Shown here: piece by piece, positions 6,896-17,603 of the stretch
Position numbering within the stretch: the stretch's first letter is position 1
How the letters are laid out: each line of letters opens with the position of its first letter
Origin: Lysobacteraceae bacterium
GTDB taxonomy: Bacteria; Pseudomonadota; Gammaproteobacteria; Xanthomonadales; Xanthomonadaceae
Assembly (NCBI GenBank): GCA_031263725.1
Contig: JAISFF010000039.1
Coordinates: forward strand, 1-32,705
DNA length: 32,705 nucleotides
Direction: 5' to 3'
The notes under the pieces: model-generated
Seen by the model: only the letters and a program-made list of their open reading frames with translations
The model's database searches: none
What the model was told of the DNA's origin: nothing
Made by a program: the position numbers and the translations under genes

Positions 6896-8236
6896 TTACG
6901 CGGAAGCGCGCACGACCTCGACCAGACGCTGCAGCGTGTCCTGCATCAGCGCCGCATCGTCGGCTTCGACCGTGACCCGTATCACCGGTTCGGTGCCCGA
7001 TGCCCGCAGGAACGCCCGCCCCCGCCCCGCCACCGAAGCCTGCGCCAGCGCCAGCGCTGCCTGCACCGCCGCCGACTGGTCGGGTTTGGCGCCATTGGTC
7101 AACTTCACATTGACGGTGCGCTGCGGCGCCTTGCGCAGTCCCCGCAGGGCCTGATACAGCGACTGGTGCTGTCGTTTCAGCGCCTCCAGCACCTGCAATG
7201 CGCTAATGATGCCGTCGCCAGTGCTGGTCCGGTCCAGACACAGAAGGTGTCCGGATGCCTCGCCACCCAGCACGCCACCGTTTTCGAGCAGGGCCCGATG
7301 TACGTAGCGGTCACCGACCTTGGCGCGCTGGAAAGCGATTCCGCGTTCGGCGAAAGCTCGCTCCAGTCCGAAATTGGTCATCAGCGTACCTACGACCGTC
7401 CCGCGCAAACGTCCGACCGCCTGCCAGTCGTTGGCCAGGATGTAGAGCAAATCGTCGCCGTCCACCGGATTGCCCCGGCCATCGGCCATGAGTACGCGGT
7501 CGCCATCACCATCGAACGCGATTCCCAGATCGGCGCCCACCTCGCGGACTTTGGCCACCAGGCCGTCGATATGCATCGAACCGACGCCGGCGTTGATGTT
7601 CAGGCCATCCGGATTCACGCCCATGGTGACGATATCGGCACCGAGTTCGCGGAACAGCAATGGCGCGATGTGATAGGTCGCGCCGTGGGCACCATCCAGC
7701 ACGATCTTCATGCCGCGCAGGTTGAAATCACGCGGAACGCTGGCCTTGCAGAACTCGATGTAACGCCCGGCCGCGTCGAGCGTCCGCACCGCCTTGCCGA
7801 GGGCCTCGGATTCCACCGTGACGAATGCCTGATCCAGCGCCGCTTCGATCGCCAGCTCGGTCGCGTCGTCGAGCTTTTCGCCTTTGCCGGAAAAGAATTT
7901 GATGCCGTTGTCGTAATGCGGGTTGTGCGATGCGCTGATCACGATGCCCGCATCCGCGCCCAGGGTACGGGTCAGGAACGCGACTGCCGGCGTCGGCATC
8001 GGTCCCAGCAATTGCACGTTGACGCCGGCGGCCACCAGACCCGCTTCCAGCGCCGATTCGAACATGTAGCCGGAAATCCGCGTGTCCTTGCCGATCACGA
8101 CCACGGGCCGCGATCCCTTGCCCGCGCCCAGAACCTGTCCCAGCGCATTGCCGAGCCGCAGCACGAAATCCGCGGAAACCGGTCCCTGGCCTACCCGGCC
8201 GCGGATTCCGTCGGTACCGAAATATTTTTTCTTCAT
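6896..8236 (-). CDS. glmM: Phosphoglucosamine mutase
   Basis: GlmM converts glucosamine 6-phosphate to glucosamine 1-phosphate for UDP-GlcNAc, the precursor of peptidoglycan and LPS. The 446-residue protein begins [13 protein letters not shown]. It has the phosphoserine loop '[16 protein letters not shown]' (S103 before HNP), the metal-binding loop 'DGDGDR' at 242-247, the sugar-binding 'GGEASGH' and the C-terminal phosphate loop '[11 protein letters not shown]'. The start overlaps the accD stop by 4 bases (ATGA), indicating translational coupling. Pairing with accD rather than with folP/ftsH, as in E. coli, is a local rearrangement. Confidence 0.97.
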   Translation of the reverse strand: MKKKYFGTDGIRGRVGQGPVSADFVLRLGNALGQVLGAGKGSRPVVVIGKDTRISGYMFESALEAGLVAAGVNVQLLGPMPTPAVAFLTRTLGADAGIVISASHNPHYDNGIKFFSGKGEKLDDATELAIEAALDQAFVTVESEALGKAVRTLDAAGRYIEFCKASVPRDFNLRGMKIVLDGAHGATYHIAPLLFRELGADIVTMGVNPDGLNINAGVGSMHIDGLVAKVREVGADLGIAFDGDGDRVLMADGRGNPVDGDDLLYILANDWQAVGRLRGTVVGTLMTNFGLERAFAERGIAFQRAKVGDRYVHRALLENGGVLGGEASGHLLCLDRTSTGDGIISALQVLEALKRQHQSLYQALRGLRKAPQRTVNVKLTNGAKPDQSAAVQAALALAQASVAGRGRAFLRASGTEPVIRVTVEADDAALMQDTLQRLVEVVRASA

Positions 8237-9126
8237 GCCGCGTCCGTGCCGTCCGCATTTCCGGGTGGTGGTTGATTCATCATCATCGCCAGCAGATCCG
8301 CCAACCGGGGGCGCAGCATGCGACGGTCACAGATCTGATCGATCGCGCCATGTTCCAGCAGAAACTCGGAACGCTGGAAACCTTCGGGCAGCTTCTCGCG
8401 CACGGTCTGTTCGATGACGCGGGGACCGGCAAAACCGATCAATGCCCCCGGTTCGCCGATGTTGATGTCGCCCAGCATCGCGAAGGAAGCCGATACGCCG
8501 CCAGTGGTCGGATGGGTCAGCACGGAGATGAAAGGCAACCCGGCCTCGCGAAGCTTGCCCAGTACCGCCGAGGTCTTGGCCATCTGCATCAGCGAATACA
8601 GGCCTTCCTGCATGCGGGCGCCACCGCTGGCGGAAAAACTCACCAGCGGTGCGCCAATTTCCAGCGCACGCGCGCCGGCGCGGAAGAACTTCTCGCCCAC
8701 CACCGATCCCATGGAGCCGCCCATGAAAGCGAAATCGAACGCACAGGCCACCAGCGGCCGGGTCATGAGCAGACCCTGCATCAAGATCAGCGCGTCGTAC
8801 TCGCCGGTGGCCTTCTGGCTGGCCTTGATCCGGTCGACATAGCGCTTCTGGTCCTTGAACTTGAGTACATCGACCGGCGCCAGCTTGGCATCCAGTTCGA
8901 CCGTGCTGCCTTCGTCGAACAGGGCCAGCAAACGGGCGCGGGCGCGGATCGCCAGGTGATGCCCGCATTTCGGGCAGACCTCAAGGTTTTCTTCCAGTTC
9001 CGGCCGGTAGAGCGCTGCGCCGCAATTGCCGCACTTCTCCCACAATCCTTCGGGGATGTTGCGTTTGCGATGCGCGGCGGAATCCGTGCGAATGCCCGAG
9101 GGCATCAGTTTGTTAAGCCAACTCAT
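8233..9126 (-). CDS. accD: Acetyl-CoA carboxylase carboxyltransferase subunit beta
   Basis: AccD with AccA moves the carboxyl group from biotin to acetyl-CoA, making malonyl-CoA for fatty-acid synthesis. The 297-residue protein has the N-terminal zinc ribbon with C32, C35, C51 and C54 ('CGNCGAALY', 'CPKCGHH'). The crotonase-like carboxyltransferase fold follows, with '[12 protein letters not shown]' and '[13 protein letters not shown]'. It follows trpA by 56 bases and overlaps glmM by 4. The partner accA lies about 17 kb away in this window (26098-27057). The trpA-accD order is typical of many beta- and gammaproteobacteria. Confidence 0.98.
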   Translation of the reverse strand: MSWLNKLMPSGIRTDSAAHRKRNIPEGLWEKCGNCGAALYRPELEENLEVCPKCGHHLAIRARARLLALFDEGSTVELDAKLAPVDVLKFKDQKRYVDRIKASQKATGEYDALILMQGLLMTRPLVACAFDFAFMGGSMGSVVGEKFFRAGARALEIGAPLVSFSASGGARMQEGLYSLMQMAKTSAVLGKLREAGLPFISVLTHPTTGGVSASFAMLGDINIGEPGALIGFAGPRVIEQTVREKLPEGFQRSEFLLEHGAIDQICDRRMLRPRLADLLAMMMNQPPPGNADGTDAA

Positions 9127-9182
9127 GCGGGATACTGATTCCGGTCATGGCCACCATTGGCCTTTCAGCGGAACAGTCTAGC

Positions 9183-10016
9183 TCACCTGTCCATCGGAGG
9201 GACAAATCCCGGTCGGGCCTTGTCCAGAGCCTGGCGCAACGGTCTCAGGAAGTCGGCGGCGCGCGTTGTCGCGGCCTTCACATCAGGCGCATCGGCCATC
9301 GCCGTCACCAGGGCGCTGCCTACCACCACACCATCGGCATCGACCGCCATCGCCGCCGCGCTGGCGGCATCCTTGATGCCAAAACCCGCCACCACCGGCA
9401 CCGGCGAGTGTTCGCGAATCTCGTGAATACGGTGGCCGGCGGCCTGCGTGTCCAGCCGATCGGCGCCGGTGACTCCGGCATAGCTGACGTAATACAGATA
9501 GCCCTGGGCGCCGCCACAAAGGCGGCTCATGCGCTCGTCGCTGGTGGTCGGCGCCGCCAGCGGCACCAGGGCCAGGCCGGCCGCGGTGAATCCGGCACGG
9601 GTTTCGTCCGCTTCCTCGACTGGAAGGTCCACCAGCAATGCGCCATCGACACCCGCGGCCACGGCTTCATCGGCAAAGCGGCGCGTGCCATGAATCTCGA
9701 CCGGATTCAGGTAGCCCATCAGGATCACGGGCGTGTCCGCATCCTGCCGACGGAACTCGCGGACACAATCGAGGACGTAGCGCAACCCCGCGCCCCGCGC
9801 CAGGGCGCGCTCGGAACTGTGCTGGATGGTCGGCCCATCAGCCATCGGATCCGAGAACGGCACGCCCAGCTCGATCACGTCCGCACCGGCATCGACCAGC
9901 GCTCGCATGACCGGCACGGTCGCTTCCAGCGACGGATCGCCGGCGGTGATGAACGGGATCAGCGCCTTGCGGCCGCGCGCGCGCAACTCGACGAATCTGG
10001 CTTGCAAACGGTTCAT
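9183..10016 (-). CDS. trpA: Tryptophan synthase alpha chain
   Basis: TrpA cleaves indole-3-glycerol phosphate to indole and glyceraldehyde 3-phosphate and passes indole to TrpB. Counting from the ATG at 10016 gives a 277-residue protein in which the catalytic residues fall exactly on E. coli numbering: E49 in 'DVIELGVPFSDPMADGP' and D60 in the same stretch. 'GYLNPVE', 'YYVSYAGVTG' and 'GFGIKDA' are also present. This start was chosen because [15 protein letters not shown] is the family N-terminus and the ATG overlaps the preceding gene's stop by 4 bases. The longer reading to 10058 adds nothing recognisable. Confidence 0.97.
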   Translation of the reverse strand: MNRLQARFVELRARGRKALIPFITAGDPSLEATVPVMRALVDAGADVIELGVPFSDPMADGPTIQHSSERALARGAGLRYVLDCVREFRRQDADTPVILMGYLNPVEIHGTRRFADEAVAAGVDGALLVDLPVEEADETRAGFTAAGLALVPLAAPTTSDERMSRLCGGAQGYLYYVSYAGVTGADRLDTQAAGHRIHEIREHSPVPVVAGFGIKDAASAAAMAVDADGVVVGSALVTAMADAPDVKAATTRAADFLRPLRQALDKARPGFVPPMDR

Positions 10017-10524
10017 AGATACCCCTCGATGAGCCGCGTGGCTTCCCACTCGCCCCAATGCATTCCGGACACTTTTTCATCCATGGTTTCCACACGAAAC
10101 CCCAGATCACGGCCCGGCGCCCGCCAGGTCGGGGAATGGCCGCCCTTGCCGCCATAGCCGTGCCGGGTGATTTCGACGCCTTCAGGCGATTTGCTCCGCG
10201 CGGCGGCCTTCGGCTCGCCGACCCGGATGCCGAACAGCCTTTCCATCCCGCCCTTGTACAGCTCGAAGCGCACTCCCCGGCCTCCCGTCACCCTCATCGG
10301 AATACCGTACGGTAGCCTTTCGCCAGCGCGGAACCCGCAATCCAGCCCATCCTGTCCATACTCCTCCGGCACCCGGTCCGCCGTGGAACGCAGCTCCGAA
10401 AAGGACTGTCCGATTTTCACTCCGCCGATCCGATCGATGCACAGCGCGGAGGTTCCGTCCGCAGCGATCGCGGAGTACGCCAGCAGCAGCGCGGAAGCGA
10501 CACATGTTCCCCACCATACCGGTC

Positions 10525-10528
<4 letters not shown>
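10013..10528 (-). CDS. Secreted protein of unknown function encoded between trpB and trpA
   Basis: The 171-residue product starts [18 protein letters not shown] and has a clear signal peptide with likely cleavage after 'YSAIAA' (about residue 23), so it should be periplasmic. The mature part contains '[18 protein letters not shown]', a second cysteine ('GLDCGFR') that could form a disulfide with the first, and a closing strand-rich part '[19 protein letters not shown]'. The '[11 protein letters not shown]' phrase resembles the opening of small beta-rich lipoprotein/BamE-like repeats, but I do not assign a family. Both ends overlap neighbours by ATGA: its ATG overlaps the trpB stop, and its stop overlaps the trpA ATG. 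It is thus translationally embedded in the tryptophan synthase operon although it is predicted to leave the cytoplasm. Confidence 0.85.
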
Positions 10529-11742
<1,214 letters not shown>

Positions 11743-11833
11743 CGGCATTCACTCGATAGAAAGAATCCGGTCGGCCCGGAAACGTATTCCGATACTTTAT
11801 CGCAATGATTTCCTATGAAGAATTGATAAGATA

Positions 11834-11847
11834 TGACATTCATGTCA
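11834..11847. promoter_or_regulatory. Palindrome TGACAT-TC-ATGTCA in the trpB/lysR divergent region
   Basis: The perfect 6-bp inverted repeat with a 2-base spacer lies about 16 bases before the lysR start, in the AT-rich 115-bp region between lysR and trpB. Minus-strand reading places TTGACA (11843-11848) inside it, a consensus -35 hexamer facing trpB, although a good -10 at 17 bases is not obvious. A regulator bound here could repress its own gene and act on trpB, as is usual for LysR pairs. It is not a textbook T-N11-A LysR box, so the bound protein is an inference. Confidence 0.5.
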
Positions 11848-11863
11848 AATAAACTCACATATC

Positions 11864-12766
11864 ATGCGCCGTGAGCTACCGCCTCTCAATGCACTGCGGG
11901 CGTTCGAATCCGCCGCGCGTCTCGGCGGCGTCAGCCGTGCCGCCGAAGAGTTGCACGTCACCCACGGCGCCATCAGCCGCCAGATCCGCACGCTGGAGGA
12001 ATGGTTCGGCGTGGCCCTGTTCGCGCGCCAGGGACGCGGCCTGACGCTGACTCCAGCCGGACAGAGACTGCAGGAAGCCACAAGCACCGCTTTCGAACAC
12101 CTGCGCCTGAGCAGTGCCGAACTGCGACGCGTCCCGCGACAGGGACCGCTGGTGCTGGGCTGCCCCGGCAGCCTTCTGGCGCGCTGGATCATTCCACGCC
12201 TGGCCAGGCTGGAACAGCAATTGCCGGAGCTGTGTCTGCATCTTGCGGTGAGCGAGCAGGTTCCGGATGCGCAACTGAGCGGACTGGATGCCGCATTGCT
12301 GATCGCCGCGCCGCCCTGGCCTGAAACATGGCAGGTGCACGAGCTGGCGCAGGAGCGGATCGGGCCGGTGCTGAGTCCACGCTTCGGCGACTTCGGAACA
12401 CTTCGCCATGCCCCTGTCCAGGCCCTGCTGGAACAACCGCTGCTGCATACCCAGTCGCGTCCGCAAGCCTGGCCGGATTGGGCGCATGCGCAGGGGCTGG
12501 ACGCGGATGCGCTGCACTACGGCGGCGGATTCGAGCACCTCTCCTATCTGCTGGAAGCGGCGGTGGCCGGACTGGGCGTCGCCATCACGCCGGAACCGCT
12601 GGTCAGCGAGGATCTCGCAGCCAGGCGACTGGTCGCCCCGTGGGGATTCTCCGCAACGCCATCGCGATGGGTTCTGTGCGCACCGCAACGCCATGCCGAT
12701 CCCCGTATCGAAGCGCTCGGCCAATGGCTGCGGCGGGAACTGACGGCGACGGCATTCCACGCCTGA
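11864..12766 (+). CDS. LysR-family transcriptional regulator divergent from trpB
   Basis: The 300-residue protein has an N-terminal winged helix-turn-helix (about residues 6-65: '[20 protein letters not shown]' and '[19 protein letters not shown]'). A type 2 periplasmic-binding-like effector domain (about 90-295) follows. The N-terminal wording is closest, by eye, to the GcvA/TrpI branch of LysR proteins. Transcription diverges from trpB with 115-121 bases between the starts and a palindrome in between. A TrpI-like role, sensing indole-glycerol phosphate and activating trpBA, is the simplest hypothesis from position and branch. It is not shown by the sequence itself, and a GcvA-like role elsewhere is possible. 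Confidence 0.9.
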   Translation: MRRELPPLNALRAFESAARLGGVSRAAEELHVTHGAISRQIRTLEEWFGVALFARQGRGLTLTPAGQRLQEATSTAFEHLRLSSAELRRVPRQGPLVLGCPGSLLARWIIPRLARLEQQLPELCLHLAVSEQVPDAQLSGLDAALLIAAPPWPETWQVHELAQERIGPVLSPRFGDFGTLRHAPVQALLEQPLLHTQSRPQAWPDWAHAQGLDADALHYGGGFEHLSYLLEAAVAGLGVAITPEPLVSEDLAARRLVAPWGFSATPSRWVLCAPQRHADPRIEALGQWLRRELTATAFHA

Positions 12767-12790
12767 TCGCCGCGCGCGACGCGATACTTT

Positions 12791-13024
12791 TCACGCCGCG
12801 ACACCGGACCGGAACAACGGATATTTGCGGCATCCCTGGAAACCCGCCAGATCGAGAAAGCGGCCAATGGATGTCCTGATCGAACCGAAGAAGCGCTTCG
12901 ACCTGTACGCATCGACGAAGGACAGCACCCGCATCGTCAGCATCCCGCACAGGACGAACAAAACCGCCAATCCGGTGAGAACGCCGTTCAGGATCACCGG
13001 CAAATCGACGCCGGACACCTCCAT
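12791..13024 (-). CDS. Possible small membrane protein overlapping the 3' end of trpF
   Basis: A 77-codon ORF starts at the ATG at 13024, inside the last 31 bases of trpF in another frame. It reads [16 protein letters not shown] and continues through a hydrophobic helix ('[18 protein letters not shown]', about residues 18-36), then a basic segment ('[19 protein letters not shown]'). Third positions in the first half are G/C rich, like the neighbouring genes. A single helix followed by positive charge gives a plausible inner-membrane protein. There is no clear ribosome-binding site, and translation would depend on coupling to trpF. I do not recognise a family. The alternative is chance: this stretch would then be a 227-base gap between trpF and lysR. 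Confidence 0.4.
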   Translation of the reverse strand: MEVSGVDLPVILNGVLTGLAVLFVLCGMLTMRVLSFVDAYRSKRFFGSIRTSIGRFLDLAGFQGCRKYPLFRSGVAA

Positions 13025-13641
13025 ACTTCCTCGGCGAAACGCCGCATCTTTTCCGCATCCTTGATGCCCGGCACGGCTTCTATGCCGCTGGATACGTCCA
13101 CGCCCCAGGGATGCGCGGCCCGAATGGCGGCGGACACATTGCCCGGCCCGATGCCGCCGGCCAGCAGGTACGGCCGGTCGATTTCCACGGGCAGGCGGCT
13201 CCAGTCGAATGTCTGCCCGCTGCCGCCACTGCCGCCGGCGCTGTGGCTGTCGAACAGGAACCCACTGGCGCCCGGAAACTGCCGACATGCCTGTGCCGCC
13301 GCGTCCGGCGACAGCCCCCCCATCGGAATTGCCTTCAGATAGGGCATATCGAAACCGGCGCAGAATCCGTCGGCTTCCTCGCCGTGGAACTGCAACAGCG
13401 TCGGCCGGACCTGCCGTATCACCTCTCGCACTTCTTCGGCGCTGTTGTTGCGGAACAACGCCACGACGCTCAACAGCGGCGCGACCGTCGTGCGCAGACG
13501 CCGGGCGGACCCGACATCCAGTCGCCGGGAACTGCCGTGCGCGAAAACCAGCCCGATCATATCCACGCCCAGCTCGGCCGCCAACGCCACATCCCCGGCG
13601 CGGGTCATGCCGCAGAACTTGATTCGGGTGCGCAACCGCAT
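12994..13641 (-). CDS. trpF: Phosphoribosylanthranilate isomerase
   Basis: TrpF catalyses the Amadori rearrangement in tryptophan synthesis, upstream of TrpC and TrpAB. The 215-residue TIM-barrel protein has the general-base cysteine in 'RIKFCGMTR' (C10), '[10 protein letters not shown]', 'LLQFHGEE', '[11 protein letters not shown]' and the general-acid aspartate in '[10 protein letters not shown]' (near 181). The ATG at 13641 was chosen because the family starts just before the KxCG motif; the in-frame extension to 13767 is not homologous to anything. It follows truA by 100 bases. Together with trpB and trpA it makes a local tryptophan block split by the LysR gene, while trpE, trpG, trpD and trpC are absent from the window. 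Confidence 0.96.
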   Translation of the reverse strand: MRLRTRIKFCGMTRAGDVALAAELGVDMIGLVFAHGSSRRLDVGSARRLRTTVAPLLSVVALFRNNSAEEVREVIRQVRPTLLQFHGEEADGFCAGFDMPYLKAIPMGGLSPDAAAQACRQFPGASGFLFDSHSAGGSGGSGQTFDWSRLPVEIDRPYLLAGGIGPGNVSAAIRAAHPWGVDVSSGIEAVPGIKDAEKMRRFAEEVWRCPASICR

Positions 13642-13741
13642 GGAATGTTCTCCAGATGACTGAGGCCGGCGCGAAAGCGGATCGCGTCCGGGATTTGGCA
13701 ACGCCTGCGGGAATCGGGGCGAACCGGGACCGCCTTCCCTC

Positions 13742-14536
13742 TTACTTCTCGGCGTCCGCATCCGCAAGGGTCACTTCGGCGGGCAACGACCATCGAGGAG
13801 GATATAACGGCCCCACGAACACCAGGCCTTCGGGCGGCGCGGTGGGACCTGCCAGCGTGCGATCGCGACCTTGCAGCAGGCGACCGATCCAGCCCATATC
13901 CTGTGTGCCCGCGCCCACCTCCAGCAACGAGCCGACAATATTGCGGACCATGTGATGCAGAAACGCGTTGGCCTGAACCTCGACTTCCACGATCTCGCCT
14001 TCGCGCCGCACATTTATCCATTGCAACTCGCGGCGGGCATGCCTTGCCTGGCAATGCGCCGCCCGGAACGCGCTGAAATCCTGTTCGCCCACCAGCGCCT
14101 GCGCGGCCCGGTGCATGGCCTCGGCATCCAGCGGACGGTGCTCCCAGGCCAGCGTCTGCCGATGCAGCGCCGGCCGGACCATGCGATTGACCAGCCTGTA
14201 GCGATAGCGCCGCGCACGCGCGGAAAAACGGGCGCTGAAACCGTCCGCTACCGGCACGCACCATCGCGCGCAGACCGCGGGCGGCAGATAGGTGGTCGTG
14301 CCCAATACCCAGCCGCGCGGACTGCGCACCACATCGGTATCGAAATGCACGACCTGACAGACGGCATGCACGCCGGCGTCGGTACGCCCGGCGCAGATCA
14401 CTTCCAGCGGGACGGCGGCCACACGCGACAGAGCGGCCTGTAACGCGCCCTGCACGCTGGCACCGCCCTCCTCGCCCAGATGCTGCCAGCCCCGGAACCC
14501 GCTGCCGTCGTATTCGACCCCTAGCGCATAGCGCAT
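13742..14536 (-). CDS. truA: tRNA pseudouridine(38-40) synthase
   Basis: TruA isomerises uridines 38-40 in the anticodon stem of many tRNAs. The 264-residue protein begins [18 protein letters not shown], the family N-terminus. It carries the catalytic aspartate D53 in '[19 protein letters not shown]', followed by '[14 protein letters not shown]' and '[14 protein letters not shown]'. The ATG at 14536 was selected by this alignment. It follows fimV by 22 bases, so it is probably in the same transcript. Confidence 0.97.
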   Translation of the reverse strand: MRYALGVEYDGSGFRGWQHLGEEGGASVQGALQAALSRVAAVPLEVICAGRTDAGVHAVCQVVHFDTDVVRSPRGWVLGTTTYLPPAVCARWCVPVADGFSARFSARARRYRYRLVNRMVRPALHRQTLAWEHRPLDAEAMHRAAQALVGEQDFSAFRAAHCQARHARRELQWINVRREGEIVEVEVQANAFLHHMVRNIVGSLLEVGAGTQDMGWIGRLLQGRDRTLAGPTAPPEGLVFVGPLYPPRWSLPAEVTLADADAEK

Positions 14537-14558
14537 CGCTGCACAGCCTGCGGCGCGT

Positions 14559-16430
14559 TTATCCGCCGAGTTCCTGCAGATGGCGCTTGGCTTCTTCCCT
14601 CGCCTGCGCATCGTCGCCCTTGACGACCTCGTTCAGCAGATCGCGCGCCGTTTCGGTATCACCCAGGTCGATGTAGGCCAGCGCCAGCTCCAGCCGGTCG
14701 CGGCTGTCCGGCGTATGCCGAAGCAGCGAAGCCAGACTGGCACGGTCCTCCGTCGCGGACGACATCGACGATCCGAACTGGCTCAACGGCGGCGGCGCCT
14801 GCACCTGAATCTGCGGTTGGGGCTGGTCTTCCAGATCGGCGATACGGCGCGCGCGCACCAGTTCGTCAGCGTAGGACTGGACATCCTCGTAGCGCTTGTT
14901 CAGATCCTCGTCGTTGAAGGACGGAGCCTGTTCCTCCGGCAACGTTTCCAGTTCCATGCCCAGGTCTTCCGCACCCGCCACCATGGAGGCGGGATCCGCC
15001 GGGCCTTCCGGCCCGACGCTTCCTGCCGCGACCACCGTCGACAACGGCGAAGGCTTGCGGCGGCGCGCCAGCAGCAACAGCAGCAGCAAGGCCAGCAATA
15101 TCAAGCCGGCACCGACGCCCCATACCCACATCGGCAGGCTTCCCGAGGCATTGGTCTGCCTGAGCCTTTCCTGCGCAGCCGCCAGCTCGCTGTCCTTCAC
15201 GGTCAGCAACTGTTGGCTCTGCTCCTGCAGTTTCTCCAGCTCGGCCACGCGGCTGCGCAGCTCATGCACTTCGCCTTCCCGTGCGGCCAGATCCTCTTGA
15301 GCCTGACGGACCTGATCGTTAGACAACATATTGCCCCCGCCACTGCCAGAACCCGTCCCGGATGCGACGCCCGCCTCTTTGCCGGTGGTCGCCGCGGCAG
15401 CGGGCGCGATTTCGAGACGTGCATCTGCCCCGCCGGGACGGGATTCCGCGGACGCACTGGCCGCAGGCGCGCCCGTCCGGGCGACGGCCGGAACTCCGGA
15501 AACGGTGCCGGAAGAGCGGCCCTGCCGCCACTGCGCGATCTGTTCGCGTACCTGCGCACTGGCCACTGCGGCGTTCAGTTCCGCCAATTGCGCGTCGGAC
15601 GGCATGCGCAACCGCGCGCCCGCGCGGACCAGATTGATGTTGCCGCCAATGAATGCATCCGGATTGACCCGCAGCAACGCCATCATCGTCTGATTGAGGG
15701 TGTACCCGGAAACCCGGTTCTCGGCCGCGATTTGCGACAGCGTCTGTCCGCGTTGCACCGTCATGCTGCCATCGGCGGCGGTGGCATGGGCTGGAGGGGA
15801 CGCGGACGATGTTCGGGTCGGCGGCGGCGTGACGGCCGCGGGTGTCTGCGCTTGCGGACGTGCCGGCGGCGGTACGGGTGGCGTGGGTGGCGTGGGTGGC
15901 GTGCGGCTGCCACTGGCGGCGGTATTGCCCCAGTCGTCGTCGGCCGCGGCCGGAGCCGTGGCCGGCCTGACGACATTGTCGCCCGCGCCTGTCGAAGGCC
16001 CCTGGATCACAGGCTGGTTGATCGCCGCAGCGGTCTGCGGAGCGCTCAGAAGCGCGGAGTATTCGCGTACCAGACGGCCCTGTCCCCACTCCACATCGAT
16101 CAGGAAGCCGACAGCATCGGTATTCACCGGCGCACTGCCGGTGACCCGGATGACCGCCTGTCCCTGTGCGTTCTGGGTGATCTGGAACTGCAGGTTCTTG
16201 ACGATGTCGTCCGGCGGTGCCAGCCCGACACGGGCGAAGGTGTCGGCGGACGCCAGCCGCGCGCGCGCCGCTTCGAGCTCGCCGGGCGCGTTGGAAACGA
16301 TCGGAATCTCCGCCAGCAACGGCTGGCCCGGCCGGGACAGCACCCGGATCTCGCCCAGCCCCAGCGCCATGGCGCTGCAGCTGACCAGCGCAAGCAATAT
16401 CGCGACCCACCGATACCCAGGACGAATCAC
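14559..16430 (-). CDS. fimV: FimV-family polar/pilus-associated inner-membrane protein
   Basis: FimV proteins organise the cell pole and are needed for type IV pilus assembly and twitching. This 623-residue protein has a signal peptide (cleavage near 22, 'SCSAMA') and the FimV N-terminal domain ('[18 protein letters not shown]'). A Pro/Thr/Ala-rich linker with a 9-base tandem repeat follows, then a LysM peptidoglycan-binding domain (about 220-275, '[16 protein letters not shown]'). Next are a coiled coil ('[20 protein letters not shown]'), one transmembrane helix ('[18 protein letters not shown]') and a cytoplasmic acidic region ending in a TPR-like C-terminal FimV domain ('[20 protein letters not shown]'). 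It is shorter than Pseudomonas FimV (over 900), mostly in the acidic region. Its place between asd and truA is the conserved position in this group. Confidence 0.95.
   Translation of the reverse strand: MIRPGYRWVAILLALVSCSAMALGLGEIRVLSRPGQPLLAEIPIVSNAPGELEAARARLASADTFARVGLAPPDDIVKNLQFQITQNAQGQAVIRVTGSAPVNTDAVGFLIDVEWGQGRLVREYSALLSAPQTAAAINQPVIQGPSTGAGDNVVRPATAPAAADDDWGNTAASGSRTPPTPPTPPVPPPARPQAQTPAAVTPPPTRTSSASPPAHATAADGSMTVQRGQTLSQIAAENRVSGYTLNQTMMALLRVNPDAFIGGNINLVRAGARLRMPSDAQLAELNAAVASAQVREQIAQWRQGRSSGTVSGVPAVARTGAPAASASAESRPGGADARLEIAPAAAATTGKEAGVASGTGSGSGGGNMLSNDQVRQAQEDLAAREGEVHELRSRVAELEKLQEQSQQLLTVKDSELAAAQERLRQTNASGSLPMWVWGVGAGLILLALLLLLLLARRRKPSPLSTVVAAGSVGPEGPADPASMVAGAEDLGMELETLPEEQAPSFNDEDLNKRYEDVQSYADELVRARRIADLEDQPQPQIQVQAPPPLSQFGSSMSSATEDRASLASLLRHTPDSRDRLELALAYIDLGDTETARDLLNEVVKGDDAQAREEAKRHLQELGG
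15876..15902. repeat. Three tandem 9-bp units inside fimV
   Basis: GGGTGGCGT is repeated three times without change and encodes Thr-Pro-Pro triplets in the FimV linker. Perfect short tandem units can change number by slippage. Because the unit is 9 bases, changes would keep the frame and only alter linker length. Confidence 0.8.
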
Positions 16431-16482
16431 GTCCCCTCCTTCGTCTCTATCTGGTTGAATGTGAACGGCACACTGTAACGGA

Positions 16483-17511
16483 TCAACCGCCAGCCGCTAC
16501 CAGTTCAGCCAATTGCACCGCGTTCAGCGCGGCGCCCTTGCGAATATTGTCGGCCACTATCCACAAGTTTAAACCGCGCGGATGTGAAAGATCGTCACGG
16601 ATCCGCCCGACATAGACCGGGTCCGTACCGGAGGCGTGCGTGACCGGGGTCGGATAACCGGCGGCCTTGCGCTCGTCGACCACCACCACGCCGGCGGCCT
16701 TTCCCAGGATCTCGCGTGCCGCTTCCGGGGTCAGCTTGGTCTTGGTCTCGATATTGACCGCTTCCGAGTGGCCGTAGAACACCGGCACGCGCACCGCGGT
16801 CGGATTGACCTGGATGCTGTCGTCGGAAAGGATCTTGCGGGTTTCCCAGACCAGCTTCATCTCCTCCTTGGTGAACCCATTGTCGAGGAAATCGTCGATG
16901 TGCGGGATCAGGTTGAAGGCGATCTGCATCGGAAAACGCCGCGGGTCCGGGTCCTGGAAATTCAGGATCGCGGCGGTCTGCCGACCCAGTTCTTCCAGCG
17001 CCGAGCGCCCGCCGCCGGAAACCGACTGATAGGTCGCCACATTGATACGCTCGATCCCGGCCGCGCGGTGCAACGGCGCCAGCGCCACCATCAGCTGCAT
17101 CGTCGAGCAGTTCGGATTGGCGATGATCCCGCGCGGGCGGTTCTTCGCCGCTTCCGGATTGACTTCGGAAACCACCAGCGGTACGTCGTCGTCATAGCGG
17201 AAGGCCGAGGAGTTGTCGATCACCACCGCGCCGGCGGCGGCGAACTTCGGCGCATACTCCTTGGAAATGCCGCCGCCCGCCGAGAACAGCGCAATGTCCA
17301 CCCCCTTCGGATCGAACGTCGCCAGATCGCGCACGGTGATTTTCTTGCCATCGAACTCGATTTCGCTGCCCGCCGAACGCTCGGACGCCAGCGGAACAAT
17401 CCCGCCGACCGGAAACTTGCGCTCGGCCAGGATGCTCAGCATGGTTTCACCAACGGCACCGGTGGCGCCCACGACGGCGACGGTGAATGCACGATTCTGT
17501 TGATTGCTCAT
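16483..17511 (-). CDS. asd: Aspartate-semialdehyde dehydrogenase
   Basis: Asd reduces aspartyl phosphate to aspartate semialdehyde, the branch point to lysine, diaminopimelate, threonine and methionine. The 342-residue protein has the NADP-binding 'VAVVGATGAVGETML' (11-25), 'SAGGGISKEYAP', the active-site cysteine C135 in 'ANPNCSTMQL', and the later 'VRVPVFYGHSEAVNI' with its catalytic histidine. Its stop lies 52 bases ahead of fimV, so the two are likely co-transcribed. A TTGCAG at 17548-17553 on the minus strand could be a weak -35, but no convincing promoter was found. Confidence 0.97.
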   Translation of the reverse strand: MSNQQNRAFTVAVVGATGAVGETMLSILAERKFPVGGIVPLASERSAGSEIEFDGKKITVRDLATFDPKGVDIALFSAGGGISKEYAPKFAAAGAVVIDNSSAFRYDDDVPLVVSEVNPEAAKNRPRGIIANPNCSTMQLMVALAPLHRAAGIERINVATYQSVSGGGRSALEELGRQTAAILNFQDPDPRRFPMQIAFNLIPHIDDFLDNGFTKEEMKLVWETRKILSDDSIQVNPTAVRVPVFYGHSEAVNIETKTKLTPEAAREILGKAAGVVVVDERKAAGYPTPVTHASGTDPVYVGRIRDDLSHPRGLNLWIVADNIRKGAALNAVQLAELVAAGG

Positions 17512-17575
17512 AGTCGTCTGGTTTCTTTAAAGTCTGTATGGAATGCGATAGAACGAATGCTGCAAGCGGCGCTCA

Positions 17576-17603
17576 GGGAACCCGGCGCGAACGCGGGACT
17601 CCC
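17576..17603. terminator. Strong hairpin just past the 2-hydroxyacid dehydrogenase stop
   Basis: GGGA-CCC-GCG pairs with CGC-GGG-TCCC around a CGAA loop, with small bulges. It begins at the stop codon of the frameshifted dehydrogenase and precedes asd on the same strand. No T-run follows in either direction, so it may stabilise mRNA or act with Rho rather than being an intrinsic terminator. Confidence 0.35.

Noticed and set aside
9990-10058. Longer trpA start at 10058
   Set aside because: It would add 14 residues unlike any TrpA and ignore the ATGA overlap; E49 and D60 match E. coli numbering only from 10016.
14580-16478. 632-residue plus-strand ORF opposite fimV
   Set aside because: It is antisense to a well-supported FimV with signal peptide, LysM and membrane helix; its composition (Arg/Gln/His-rich) is typical of shadow frames.
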